From: an uncultured Erysipelotrichaceae bacterium
GTDB lineage: Bacteria; Bacillota_I; Bacilli_A; Erysipelotrichales; Erysipelotrichaceae
DNA: 16,741 bases
Assembly (NCBI GenBank): GCA_937902945.1
Contig: CALEMD010000262.1
Location: forward strand, 1-16,741
Direction of reading: 5' to 3'
This document shows, piece by piece, positions 6,280 through 14,583 of this stretch (position 1 is its first letter; each line of letters begins with the position of its first letter). The notes under the pieces were generated by a model. That model did no database searches and had not been told where the DNA came from. It was given only the letters and a program-made list of their open reading frames with translations. The position numbers and the translations under genes are program-made.

Positions 6280-7668
6280 TTATACCGTCTCTTTCTTATT
6301 GATAATGAATGAGATAGCGAATGATGCACCCCATGCCACAGCCATCACAATAAGCAGCAGCAGGAAGTTGTTGCCAGTATCAATATATGTTGCAATGCTG
6401 GTGATTCCAGGCATTGAGAAGGCATACGTTACTACCCCAAGGATCATTGCCAGAGCACCCGCTATCGCTCCGCCTGCCATTGCAGCAAACAGCGGCTTCT
6501 TTGCAGGCAATGCCAATCCATACAAAGCAGGTTCTGTAATGCCTAGAATACATACCAATCCAGTAGATACCGCCGCAGATTTTTTCTCACCTTTTGGAAG
6601 CTTCAATGCATAGGCAAGTATTGCCCCAGAAACAGCCAGATTCGAGTAAAAGAAGTTTGGAAGCATGTAATCATAACCAAGAGTTGCGATATTCTGCAGT
6701 TCAATTGCGGACCAGCCTTTGATGCCGAATATGATTGTCAGCGGAATAATGCCGCAGAACAATGCACCGGCAAGCGGACCGGCATGCGTAAACAGCCAAG
6801 CAAATCCAGAAGTCATGCCAACTGCTATGTAATTTCCAATTGGCGCTGCAAATGCCAGAAACAGAGGTGCTGCAATCAGAAATGACAGTGAACCAGAGAA
6901 TACAATGCGCAGATTCTTTGGCATCTTCTTATCTATGAAATGGAATATGATTGAGAATACCCATACTGACAGAATGACTGGGAATATGGATCCTTTATAG
7001 TTGTATGCTGGAATATCGAAGAATCCAAAGGTATAGCCAGTAACGCCTTCAGCCGGATTCAAGAATGTCGAATACATTAGGATTCCAGCTGTCATAATTC
7101 CAAAGACTTCGTTCACTTTAAATCGTTTTGCGGCCGCATAGCCAATGATAAATGGCATGAAGTAGAATGGCGCATCACCCACTGCATTTAGAACTGTGAT
7201 AATGCCTGATGAAGAAGCAACCAATCCTGTGGCTGTAAGCAGTGAAATAATTCCCTTGATCATACCGCCAGCTACGATTGCATAAAGACCTGGTGTAACG
7301 CATGAAGCCAGTGTATTCAATCCGCGGATCAGAATATTCGGTTTCTTTTCCTGGATATCTTTTGCGGCATCCTTGTCTGCTTCAACTTCTCCGCCAGGCT
7401 GTACACCGCTTATTGCGATGAAATCATCATAGACTTTCGGAACATCTGTTCCAATAACACACTGCAGCTGACCGCTGGATTCGATAACCTTCATTATCCC
7501 CTTAACATTCTGAAGCTTCTCAATATCCACCAAGTCCCTATTTTTTACAACTATGCGCAGCCGCGTAATGCAGTGAAACACATTTGCAATGTTCTCTGCC
7601 CCGCCAACTGCCAGAAGAATTTCCGAACACATTGTTCCATATTCATACTTTGAAATATCCTGTGTCAT
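6280..7668 (-). CDS. PTS beta-glucoside-type transporter, EIIBC subunit
   Basis: This membrane transporter imports and phosphorylates a sugar, probably a beta-glucoside given the downstream GH1 enzyme. The start chosen is 7668: a perfect AGGAGGT (7676-7682) lies 7-8 nt upstream, while the in-frame ATG at 7707 has no ribosome binding site and would add 13 residues. That gives 462 residues. EIIB spans about 5-85, with the phosphorylated Cys33 in FHCITRLRIVVK. A charged linker (about 90-110) leads to EIIC with many hydrophobic segments (about 113-455) and the conserved GITEPALYG at 376-384. There is no C-terminal EIIA domain, so a separate EIIA of the glucose family must supply phosphate. Control is probably by the divergent AraC-type regulator and by CcpA through the cre site at 7744. 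No LicT/BglG-type antiterminator gene is present, and I did not recognise an antiterminator RNA target in the short leader. Confidence 0.92.
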   Translation of the reverse strand: MTQDISKYEYGTMCSEILLAVGGAENIANVFHCITRLRIVVKNRDLVDIEKLQNVKGIMKVIESSGQLQCVIGTDVPKVYDDFIAISGVQPGGEVEADKDAAKDIQEKKPNILIRGLNTLASCVTPGLYAIVAGGMIKGIISLLTATGLVASSSGIITVLNAVGDAPFYFMPFIIGYAAAKRFKVNEVFGIMTAGILMYSTFLNPAEGVTGYTFGFFDIPAYNYKGSIFPVILSVWVFSIIFHFIDKKMPKNLRIVFSGSLSFLIAAPLFLAFAAPIGNYIAVGMTSGFAWLFTHAGPLAGALFCGIIPLTIIFGIKGWSAIELQNIATLGYDYMLPNFFYSNLAVSGAILAYALKLPKGEKKSAAVSTGLVCILGITEPALYGLALPAKKPLFAAMAGGAIAGALAMILGVVTYAFSMPGITSIATYIDTGNNFLLLLIVMAVAWGASFAISFIINKKETV

Positions 7669-7731
7669 TTTTCCTACCTCCTCAGGTTCATATACTTTTG
7701 TTTTCATACACGGCCATGTATTTATGAATTC

Positions 7732-7760
7732 AGTCTAGTTTCATACAAGCGCTTTCACAA
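7732..7760 (-). promoter_or_regulatory. Probable promoter of the EIIBC/6-phospho-beta-glucosidase operon
   Basis: On the minus strand TTGTGA (7755-7760) and TAGACT (7732-7737) are separated by exactly 17 nt, each a 4/6 match to consensus. The start would be near 7725, about 57 nt before the chosen start codon. The elements are weak, as expected of an activated promoter, and the cre site covers the spacer and touches the -35. Confidence 0.45.
7744..7757. promoter_or_regulatory. CcpA cre site (catabolite repression)
   Basis: TGAAAGCGCTTGTA on the minus strand matches the cre consensus TGWAANCGNTNWCA at 12 of 14 positions, with an intact AAGCGCTT core. It overlaps the proposed operon promoter between -35 and -10, where CcpA binding would repress. 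This agrees with catabolite control usual for beta-glucoside operons in Firmicutes. Confidence 0.75.
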
Positions 7761-7888
7761 TGACTGTATTCGCTATGTTGACTTACCGTTTTACAGATTG
7801 TTAAAACCATATATATCATGTATTTTTATGATCTTTCCGCATATTTAAGCAATTTGACTTATCTTTTCCCATACGATAGGATGCAGGT

Positions 7889-8878
7889 ATGGATGCCAAA
7901 ACAATTGATACACTTCTCAGAGAAATAACGCCTAGTGAAAAATATCATATAGCGAACCCAGGCAAGCGTTCGGATCGTTATTCCTTAATACCAAAGATAA
8001 AAATCAAAGACGATGAAGTATATGAATTCAGCTTTGATTCGATTCTCAAAAATGAAAACATTTCGATTATTAAAGAGTCTAGGTTTACCGATATACCATT
8101 GCACAGACACAGAGTCATTGAGATCAACTATGTATATTCGGGAGAATGCACGCAGATTATCAACGGCAGAACTACTGTTCTGCACACAGGAGATGTCTGC
8201 CTTTTAGACCGCAACACCCCGCACTCAATACAGTCCATTCATGAAAATGATATCATTCTGACAATTGATATGCCTAAGCGTTTCTTTACAGACGGATTTC
8301 TGCAGCGTCTTTCTTCACAGGGTATCGTGTCTCAGTTTCTTGTCGGCGCTCTGCAGGATAATGCTTCAGAAAAGCACTTCATTCTTTTTCGCACTGATAA
8401 CTCTGCAGATCTTAGAACTGCAATCATCAGTATGCTCTCAGAATATTATGACGAAGAGAAAAACAATGAGATCATATATGCATACATGACAATTATTCTC
8501 GGTCAGCTTCTGCGAATCTATAAGCGGAATCACCTATCCAATTATCACGATGAAAAGACAGTGCCTATCATTGAGATCATTCAATATATTGAAGACAATT
8601 ATATGAATATCACTCTGCAGGAAGCGGCGGATCATTTTGGATTCAACGCCAACTACTTCAGCAATTATCTGAAAAAGTTCACTGGCAAATCATTTAAAGA
8701 ACTGATTATCATAAAAAAGCTGTCCATGGCTTGTTATTACCTAACAAACACAGAACAGCCTATCTATCAAATATCTCATGAGATCGGTTATGAAAACCTA
8801 GGCTTCTTCTATAAGAAATTCCAGCAGACTTATGGTGTACTGCCCCAGGAATACAGAGAAAAGCAGAAGACCATATAA
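7889..8878 (+). CDS. AraC family transcriptional regulator with N-terminal cupin domain
   Basis: This 329-residue protein probably controls the divergent beta-glucoside operon. The N-terminal region contains a cupin-type sensing fold (about 65-125): LHRHRVIEINYVYSGE with His72 and His74, then GDVCLLDRNTPHSI with His112. The C-terminal AraC DNA-binding domain (about 225-327) has two helix-turn-helix motifs: ITLQEAADHFGFNANYFSNYLKKF, and QPIYQISHEIGYENLGFFYKKF followed by GVLPQEYR, the family signature. The ribosome binding site is weak (AGG near 7878 or 7885). It is most like the many AraC sugar regulators that activate their neighbours on sensing a sugar or sugar phosphate; the ligand is unknown. 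Promoter candidates are TTTACA (7790-7795) with TATATC (7812-7817), or TTGACT (7854-7859) with TAGGAT (7877-7882), the latter giving an almost leaderless mRNA. Neither is strong. Confidence 0.9.
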   Translation: MDAKTIDTLLREITPSEKYHIANPGKRSDRYSLIPKIKIKDDEVYEFSFDSILKNENISIIKESRFTDIPLHRHRVIEINYVYSGECTQIINGRTTVLHTGDVCLLDRNTPHSIQSIHENDIILTIDMPKRFFTDGFLQRLSSQGIVSQFLVGALQDNASEKHFILFRTDNSADLRTAIISMLSEYYDEEKNNEIIYAYMTIILGQLLRIYKRNHLSNYHDEKTVPIIEIIQYIEDNYMNITLQEAADHFGFNANYFSNYLKKFTGKSFKELIIIKKLSMACYYLTNTEQPIYQISHEIGYENLGFFYKKFQQTYGVLPQEYREKQKTI

Positions 8879-8883
8879 TCTGT

Positions 8884-8910
8884 ATTGCAGGTTGTTCTTG
8901 CAATCTTTAT
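8884..8910 (+). terminator. Possible weak terminator after the AraC-type gene
   Basis: ATTGCAGG (8884-8891) and CTTGCAAT (8897-8904) form an 8-bp stem with one G-U wobble and a 5-nt loop, followed by the imperfect T-rich stretch CTTTAT. It lies 6 nt past the AraC stop and before the convergent regulator gene. The U tract is poor, so efficiency is doubtful. Confidence 0.4.
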
Positions 8911-8948
8911 CTGCTGAATTCTTTCTGCAATTGCGCAAATTTACAATA

Positions 8949-10691
8949 TCATTCAATCCGTTCATCCACCGGTGCGGTGAAGTTTTCTATTGCATTCATC
9001 ATCTTTGCGTTGCGGATTAGGAAATGAATGACCGGTGTTTTATTCTTGCTGATGATTACCCACTCTCCAGAATGAATCAGTATCTGAATATTGCGGAACG
9101 TATGCTTCCTGTTCATCTTAAGATGATAGTTCGCATGCATTTCTTCATACTTTAGGGTTTCCTGCATATATTCTTTGTACTGCTCATATGTATAATGCAG
9201 ATCCTGCTCAAAGAACGCACCGGAGACAGAAAGAGTCATTGGATATGTATTGAATTCTTCTTCTGTCAGATCTGCAATTTCATCAATCACTTCATCATGT
9301 TCCATGATGCTGCCAATCTGTTCCATCTGCTGTTTCCTATAATTGTATAGTTTCGCTGTATTTTCTTCATTGACTTGGTTCTGCTTGAGAATGCGAATCA
9401 GAAGATCCTCTGAACATGTATAGATCGGAAGACAGGACAGGATTCTATGTCGGGTTCCTTTTGAAGAAGCATCTTTGCTGAGAAACGCAGTGTATTTGTT
9501 TTTATCTTCCGAACGGAATATTTCCATCAGCGGCTGTGCCTTGTGAAACAGATCATCAGATCTTCTTCGGAAGTATGCCACTTCTTCTTTCTTGCCTGTG
9601 AGTATGTATCTGCCATCATTGTGATATCCCGCAACGCACTCTCCACTCAGAGCGACCGCCCCAGATACATAGCAGAAATGACAGTATACATTGTTCTGCA
9701 CTCCCTTAAGTACATAAGGAGAAACCTGCCCTGTCATATATATAGGAATCCAGCTTTCCAATCCCAGCATCATTTCTGCAAAAGGTCGATCTGTATTATG
9801 AATGATATTCAGATGCAGACCTTTTTTCAGTGAAACCGCTATTGCCATCATCCACTTTTTACCGAATTCCACGTCTTCTGCCATATCTTCCATCGGCATA
9901 TCACTGCACATGAATACAGGTTCATTCGATTTAGAAAGAATCGTTGATTTAAAGAATTCGATTTCACCTTTCTTCATCTGCTCGATTCCTGTATAGACCT
10001 TCGTTACTGGCAGCTGAAAAGGTACTGAAGGAACTTTGATCTCATCAAAATGAATAGACCTGATATATTCATCCAGATTGAAAGTATCCAGTTTCTTCAG
10101 AAAATCTTCCATCTGTGTATTCATTCCTGGATCTATCGAAATCATCCAGTCATATAGGTTCTGATATGCAGTTTGATCATCTGCCATGCTTTCAGAAGGT
10201 ATGCCGATCAGCTTTGCCAGAGCATTTCTATCATCGATGCGGCGGAAACGTTTGATTGCAAAACTGCAGATGCCTGAAAGAAGTGCTTCAGCATCGGCAG
10301 GTTTTCTCTGACCTGAGCGCAAGCGTGAAAGATAGGAAGCATCGAAGTTCAATGTCCTAGACATTTCTGTCACATTGATATTCATGACTGTGATAAGGCT
10401 GTTCAGATGCCCTGCCAATACATCACTGTCAATCATTAATGGTTCACGTATGCAATCATTTAAGGCATTGCGGATTATCTCCGGGGTCAGATCTTGTATA
10501 TGCTTATCTGAAGCCAACGCTGAAAGACCTTCAACAAGTTTGTCCAGCTGCGGACTTTTCTTTTCAGGTATGCGCTCTCCGCTGCGGTAGCGGCTGATCA
10601 GTGCATCAGAAACACCTGACGCAGACGCAAGCTGACTGGCACTGCAGCCCACTCTGATAATCAATGCATTCAGTCTCTCACTAAACTCCAT
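8949..10691 (-). CDS. Large XRE-like regulator with two helix-turn-helix domains and an unknown C-terminal region
   Basis: This 580-residue cytosolic protein is a probable DNA-binding regulator of unknown signal. The first HTH (about 4-60) has the Cro/CI pattern SASQLASASGVSDALISRYRSGER. A second, similar HTH follows (about 92-150), NVTEMSRTLNFDASYLSRLRSGQRKP. The matching pieces ISRYRSGERIP and LSRLRSGQRKP suggest the domain was duplicated. The remaining 400 or so residues match nothing I recognise. They include a likely helical segment near 440-500 and end with ISKNKTPVIHFLIRN, which resembles C-termini of large uncharacterised clostridial regulators. There is no membrane segment and no clear TPR array. 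The ribosome binding site GGAGGT (10697-10702) is good. The gene is divergent from the M4 protease operon and the shared intergenic DNA holds a perfect palindrome, so it probably controls itself and that operon. The effector is unknown. Confidence 0.8.
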   Translation of the reverse strand: MEFSERLNALIIRVGCSASQLASASGVSDALISRYRSGERIPEKKSPQLDKLVEGLSALASDKHIQDLTPEIIRNALNDCIREPLMIDSDVLAGHLNSLITVMNINVTEMSRTLNFDASYLSRLRSGQRKPADAEALLSGICSFAIKRFRRIDDRNALAKLIGIPSESMADDQTAYQNLYDWMISIDPGMNTQMEDFLKKLDTFNLDEYIRSIHFDEIKVPSVPFQLPVTKVYTGIEQMKKGEIEFFKSTILSKSNEPVFMCSDMPMEDMAEDVEFGKKWMMAIAVSLKKGLHLNIIHNTDRPFAEMMLGLESWIPIYMTGQVSPYVLKGVQNNVYCHFCYVSGAVALSGECVAGYHNDGRYILTGKKEEVAYFRRRSDDLFHKAQPLMEIFRSEDKNKYTAFLSKDASSKGTRHRILSCLPIYTCSEDLLIRILKQNQVNEENTAKLYNYRKQQMEQIGSIMEHDEVIDEIADLTEEEFNTYPMTLSVSGAFFEQDLHYTYEQYKEYMQETLKYEEMHANYHLKMNRKHTFRNIQILIHSGEWVIISKNKTPVIHFLIRNAKMMNAIENFTAPVDERIE

Positions 10692-10714
10692 TGGAAACCT
10701 CCGGCTTTTTTATC

Positions 10715-10720
10715 ATTATA
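10715..10720 (-). promoter_or_regulatory. -10 element of the double-HTH regulator gene
   Basis: A perfect TATAAT on the minus strand lies 24 nt upstream of the start codon. At 17-19 nt spacing no good -35 is present. That region is occupied by the palindrome at 10738-10750, suggesting a regulated promoter. Confidence 0.55.
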
Positions 10721-10737
10721 CACTCAGTTTGTCAGTA

Positions 10738-10750
10738 CAGTCATTGACTG
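10738..10750. promoter_or_regulatory. Palindromic operator candidate between regulator and protease operon
   Basis: CAGTCATTGACTG is a perfect 13-bp palindrome (6-bp arms, one central base). Further TCAGT half-sites lie at 10724 and 10732, 8 bp apart, on the regulator side. It covers the -35 region of the regulator gene, and it also includes TTGACT (10744-10749), a possible -35 facing the protease gene. This is the expected layout for an HTH repressor or activator acting on divergent genes. Confidence 0.55.
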
Positions 10751-10764
10751 AAGCGAAAAGCTTA

Positions 10765-10793
10765 TTACAAGGTCTCTTTACATTCTTTAGAAT
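10765..10793 (+). promoter_or_regulatory. Tentative promoter of the M4 protease operon
   Basis: TAGAAT (10788-10793) is a 5/6 -10 match with TTACAA (10765-10770) 17 nt upstream as a poor -35. An alternative is TTGACT (10744-10749) with TACAAG (10766-10771) at 16 nt. Both are weak, so activation by a regulator is plausible. The mRNA leader would be about 54-76 nt. Confidence 0.35.
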
Positions 10794-10853
10794 ATAGATG
10801 CAGGTATTACGGTTCCTTCATCATTCATCAATTGCAGAAAACGGGAGGGTTGT

Positions 10854-13643
10854 ATGCATACATATAAGCTGGCTAAGAAGTCCTTGGTTTTCGTACTCTG
10901 TTCTTTCCTCTGCTTCAGTATTGCTGGCTGCGGAAGCAGTTATTCTTCCATCAAACTCAGTCCCAAGATAGAAATGAATGCATCTGCCTCGGCTTATAAC
11001 ACCGACAGCGGCACACTTCCTGAGGGTGATTTCAATAATGCCGTGCAGCTGACTGAAGCAGATATTCAGAAGATGAATAACAATCAGGCTCATATGGTAT
11101 TCAGCAGCAGCGGATATCTGACATTCCTTGAAGGCAAGTTCTACGATCAGAAAGTAACTACCTATGAAGAAGCTGTATCTTCACTTTCCGGTGTCGCTTC
11201 TCTAATCGGCATAGCGGCCGGTTCCGAATTCTTTGCGGTCTATGGACAGACAGATACCCGCGGCTATACCTATTATGTATTCCAGCAGCGCTATGGAGAT
11301 GCGACGGTTCAGAATGCAACCCTGCGTGTCATCATTGATCCAGATGGCTATACTTGCGGTCTTTCAAGTTCCTTCGAGCCGAATATCGGCATCGCTGAAC
11401 CAGAAGATTCTATTACCGCTGATCAGGCTCTTGAGCTTGTAAAGAATTTCTACACAGGTCTCAATATTACAACTGTGTATTATCCCGACGTCACCAAGAA
11501 AGTTATCGTCAATGTCAATCAGATCAACTACCATGCCTATGCTGTATACTGTGACAATCCATACATGACGAAAGACTTTGATATGGCATACCTTGAAACA
11601 TTTGTTTCCTACAGCGGAGAACTGCTGCAGAATGTTGAAGTAGCTTCTCTTGATACAGATAGCATGGATGCATACAAAGCTTCTGATTACTTTGAAGGGT
11701 TGGAAACTTCAACTTATACCGCTGACGTTCTGCTTTATAACAACACAATCCGTACAATCAGTGTTCCTATTGCCTACAACCCAGCCAATGGTCTGTATTA
11801 TCTTTGCGATGTGGAACGCAAGATCATGGTGGCTGATTACAGCGGGTTTGTATATAAAGGAGAGATGGATTTCATTACCAGTGAGGATGGCAAGCACTGG
11901 ATGAACAATCATCTGATTGCTTATGACAACTATATTAAAGTCTATGATTTCTATGCATCTGAAGGTCTGTATTCAGTAGATGGTTCAGGACTTCCAATAC
12001 TTGTTGGAGTCAACTATGCAGATGAGAATGGCAATCCAGTGAATAATGCATGCTACTGCGGAAACATACGAGGCTGGGCTTTCTTTGCCGCAAGCAATGC
12101 CAATACTTTCAGTGAAGCAATGGATGTCATCGGTCATGAATTTACCCATGGCATTACTAAGAATTCCATGGGCAACATCTATTATCAGAATGCAACCGGC
12201 GCAATCAATGAAGCATACAGTGATATTCTTGGAAACATCTGTGAAATGTCAAATAATGCAACCTATGATGCAGACCAGTGGTTAGTCGGCGAGATGAGCG
12301 GTGAAACTCTGCGTTCTATGAGCAATCCAAATCAGTTTCAGCAGCCAACGAGCATGTCTGATAAGTATTATCTGCCTGAAACAGATAAACCAACCACAAA
12401 CAATGATCGCGGCGGCGTTCATATCAATACCAGTCTATTATCCAGCACAGCCTACAAACTATGGCTGAATGGCATGCCGCTGATGGATATGAAAGCTCTA
12501 TGGACTACATCTATTGAACTGATCACGCCTCTATCTACATATAACGATGTCTACTCTGCCCTGATCATGAGCATGCATATGCTTAATATCGACAGCAGCT
12601 ATGAACAGGTCCTTACAGACGCCTTCAATGACTCAGGTACACTGACAGACTTTGGAACACCTGTATTTACAGGCATAGAAGAAAGCACACTTCCGTCTGA
12701 TGTACTGCAGGTGCCGACAGGATTCTTTGCGGCATGTCCTGAAGACCTTGGATACAGTTTCCTTGTTCCGAATACGGCCACAATACGCTATGTATTCGGC
12801 GGTGTCTATGTCTATCCGACAGATGCAGGCTACCTTCCATCAATCTACATAAGCAAGGTTGAATCAGATACTTCAGATCCAAAAGTGATCTTTGAAGAAA
12901 CAAAATCAGAAATTGAAAGTGACTATGACGATGCATCTGTCGTTCTTGACAAGATCTACTCCGTGAACGCGGGTGATCATAAACTTTACCGTATTGACTA
13001 TACATATACTATCTACACGGATTCCAAATATTTCTCATCAGATTATATTGAACTGATTGACGGCGGCTATATGCTCTATTCCACAACATATAACAAGGAA
13101 GGAACAGACTTTGATACACCTCTGTATTACATCGTCACAACCATGAAGATGGAAAACAATGCGTATGCTGGAGGCATTGATGGATCATTGGAACAGTACT
13201 TTCTAGCAGAGGATGAAGGAAGCATGCTTGTGCCTTCAAGCTGCAGTGTGACAGAACTGACAATCGGGCTCTATGGCGAATGTCCTGATTCTGTACTATT
13301 GGCAGTTCATCTAAGTTCCGACAGCAAGGGAAATATCCTTACCGGCCGCGACAGTTTCATAGAACTTGCAGCAGCAGATCCTTCCTTTGTTGCAGGAATC
13401 ATAGGAGTTGATTCCGCAGAGTTCACAGATGGTACAAAGGAGTATCTGTTTGGAGAAGAATTCTACCGCTATCCAATGACAATGACTTCAGACAGCACTG
13501 TTTCTGATGGTGCATTGTATATAACCGATGCTGAATCAGGAGGATGCTGGATGATCTGCTTTGGTGTACATAATGATTCACAGAACTATGAAATCTATAA
13601 CAAGCTGCTGGATCAATCTATACAGTCAATCATGCTGAAATAG
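10854..13643 (+). CDS. M4 (thermolysin-like) metallopeptidase lipoprotein with long C-terminal extension
   Basis: This surface-anchored zinc endopeptidase has 929 residues, much longer than the 550 or so of typical M4 precursors. A lipoprotein signal ends at SIAGC (Cys26). The propeptide-like part has an FTP-like segment (about 70-180; YYVFQQRYGDATVQ...LRVIIDPDGY) and a PepSY-like region after it. The catalytic domain (about 300-600) contains GHEFTHG with zinc ligands His428 and His432 and catalytic Glu429. It continues with NEAYSD (third ligand Glu453, with Asp457) and NDRGGVHINTS with His523 and Asp518, matching thermolysin's His231/Asp226 pair, so all key residues are present and activity is expected. 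The last 330 residues are unassigned and may be two alpha/beta modules (about 620-770 and 785-929). GGAGG at 10844-10848 precedes the ATG by 5 nt. It is the first gene of a four-gene operon. Thermolysin relatives are usually free secreted enzymes; lipid anchoring suggests work at the cell surface. Confidence 0.93.
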   Translation: MHTYKLAKKSLVFVLCSFLCFSIAGCGSSYSSIKLSPKIEMNASASAYNTDSGTLPEGDFNNAVQLTEADIQKMNNNQAHMVFSSSGYLTFLEGKFYDQKVTTYEEAVSSLSGVASLIGIAAGSEFFAVYGQTDTRGYTYYVFQQRYGDATVQNATLRVIIDPDGYTCGLSSSFEPNIGIAEPEDSITADQALELVKNFYTGLNITTVYYPDVTKKVIVNVNQINYHAYAVYCDNPYMTKDFDMAYLETFVSYSGELLQNVEVASLDTDSMDAYKASDYFEGLETSTYTADVLLYNNTIRTISVPIAYNPANGLYYLCDVERKIMVADYSGFVYKGEMDFITSEDGKHWMNNHLIAYDNYIKVYDFYASEGLYSVDGSGLPILVGVNYADENGNPVNNACYCGNIRGWAFFAASNANTFSEAMDVIGHEFTHGITKNSMGNIYYQNATGAINEAYSDILGNICEMSNNATYDADQWLVGEMSGETLRSMSNPNQFQQPTSMSDKYYLPETDKPTTNNDRGGVHINTSLLSSTAYKLWLNGMPLMDMKALWTTSIELITPLSTYNDVYSALIMSMHMLNIDSSYEQVLTDAFNDSGTLTDFGTPVFTGIEESTLPSDVLQVPTGFFAACPEDLGYSFLVPNTATIRYVFGGVYVYPTDAGYLPSIYISKVESDTSDPKVIFEETKSEIESDYDDASVVLDKIYSVNAGDHKLYRIDYTYTIYTDSKYFSSDYIELIDGGYMLYSTTYNKEGTDFDTPLYYIVTTMKMENNAYAGGIDGSLEQYFLAEDEGSMLVPSSCSVTELTIGLYGECPDSVLLAVHLSSDSKGNILTGRDSFIELAAADPSFVAGIIGVDSAEFTDGTKEYLFGEEFYRYPMTMTSDSTVSDGALYITDAESGGCWMICFGVHNDSQNYEIYNKLLDQSIQSIMLK

Positions 13644-13663
13644 CAGAAAGGAAGACTAAAACT

Positions 13664-14566
13664 ATGAAACAATTATTTAAACTGCTCTGTGTCGTATGTC
13701 TGCTTGCTGGATGTTCAAGTAAGAGTACTGCAGCAAGCAGCACACCAACTGCAAAAGTGGAGGATGAAAAACCCGTAGCAGCTCTAGGCGACAGCAAATC
13801 AACCGCCACTGAAAAACCAGTATCAGAATCGAAAACAACAGCCGCTCCAAAGAATACTGCAGCTGCACCAAACAATGAAACCGAGATATTTGAGAATGAC
13901 TATATCTATATGAGCATCCCGAAAGGCTGGAATGTTAATTACTATGCCAGCAGCGATGGCGGCTGGTGGTTTGAAGTCATCAATCCATCTGCACCCGATA
14001 TGCAGTACTTCTACCTCAATCGCATGGAACCATTCTTTGTCAGTGAAGAAGCAAGAAACACATGGGCAAGCACTGTAAACAGCGCTCTTAAATATGCACC
14101 TGTCATTGATTCACCTACTGCAACCAGTGTTATCTATGCCTGGGCAGAGTTCCAGAATTACGTAGCAAACAGCGGTTACGGAGACTCACCTATTCCGTCT
14201 ATTACCAATGTCAATGTCACTCAGTCAAGCAACTATGAAGGCAACTATACACAGTATGGAGCCAATGAATCTGATGCAATGGGAACCGCCGCAGGTCCAA
14301 ACGGCTCTGACTGTGTCTTCTATCTCTGCAATGCAGTGATTGAAACAGTAGAGCCAATCCGCGGATATGTTTCCAACTACTATTCGGCATATGCCAATTA
14401 TGGAATACTGATTCCTACTGATGACTGGAACAGCAACTATGAGTTTATGATTACCTGCCTGATGTCAACACAGCTTAAGGATACCGGTTCCGATAACAGC
14501 ATGGCTGGAATAGGTGTTATGGATCAGTTTATGCTTCCGGAATTCCATGCCAGCAGCGTCGATTGA
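13664..14566 (+). CDS. Lipoprotein of unknown function with an IPKGW-containing domain
   Basis: The protein has 300 residues. A short signal ends in a clear lipobox (LLAGC, Cys17). A low-complexity linker rich in Ala, Ser, Thr, Lys and Pro (about 18-75) would hold the domain away from the membrane. The folded part (about 76-272) starts YIYMSIPKGWNV (IPKGW at 85-89) with an aromatic-rich first half (GGWWFEV, YFYLNRMEPFF). It closes with a second unit containing SDCVFYLCNAVIETVEPIRGY and ILIPTDDW. I do not recognise a named family. The IPxGW start and the overall two-part layout recur in the zinc-ribbon protein two genes downstream. It begins 20 nt after the protease stop with AAGGAAG as ribosome binding site, so it is co-transcribed. 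Possible roles are protease partner, inhibitor or substrate-binding factor; none is shown by the sequence. Confidence 0.82.
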   Translation: MKQLFKLLCVVCLLAGCSSKSTAASSTPTAKVEDEKPVAALGDSKSTATEKPVSESKTTAAPKNTAAAPNNETEIFENDYIYMSIPKGWNVNYYASSDGGWWFEVINPSAPDMQYFYLNRMEPFFVSEEARNTWASTVNSALKYAPVIDSPTATSVIYAWAEFQNYVANSGYGDSPIPSITNVNVTQSSNYEGNYTQYGANESDAMGTAAGPNGSDCVFYLCNAVIETVEPIRGYVSNYYSAYANYGILIPTDDWNSNYEFMITCLMSTQLKDTGSDNSMAGIGVMDQFMLPEFHASSVD

Positions 14567-14583
14567 CCTAGAGGAATCTTATT

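Noticed and set aside
5822..6613. 263-codon open frame on the plus strand, antisense to the PTS and GH1 genes
   Set aside because: It crosses the junction of two well-supported minus-strand genes, has no ribosome binding site, and its translation shows no domain. It is a shadow of their codon use.
7669..7707. ATG at 7707 as start of the EIIBC gene
   Set aside because: No ribosome binding site precedes it, whereas a perfect AGGAGGT precedes the ATG at 7668, and EIIB domains usually begin close to that point.
8930..8948. Near-palindrome around TTGCGCAA downstream of the regulator stop as a terminator
   Set aside because: The stem is short and no T run follows it on the minus strand.
8949..10691. 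Regulator as an RRNPP (NprR/PlcR-type) quorum-sensing receptor beside its protease
   Set aside because: No TPR repeats are visible in the C-terminal region, there are two HTH domains rather than one, and no small signal-peptide gene is found next to it.
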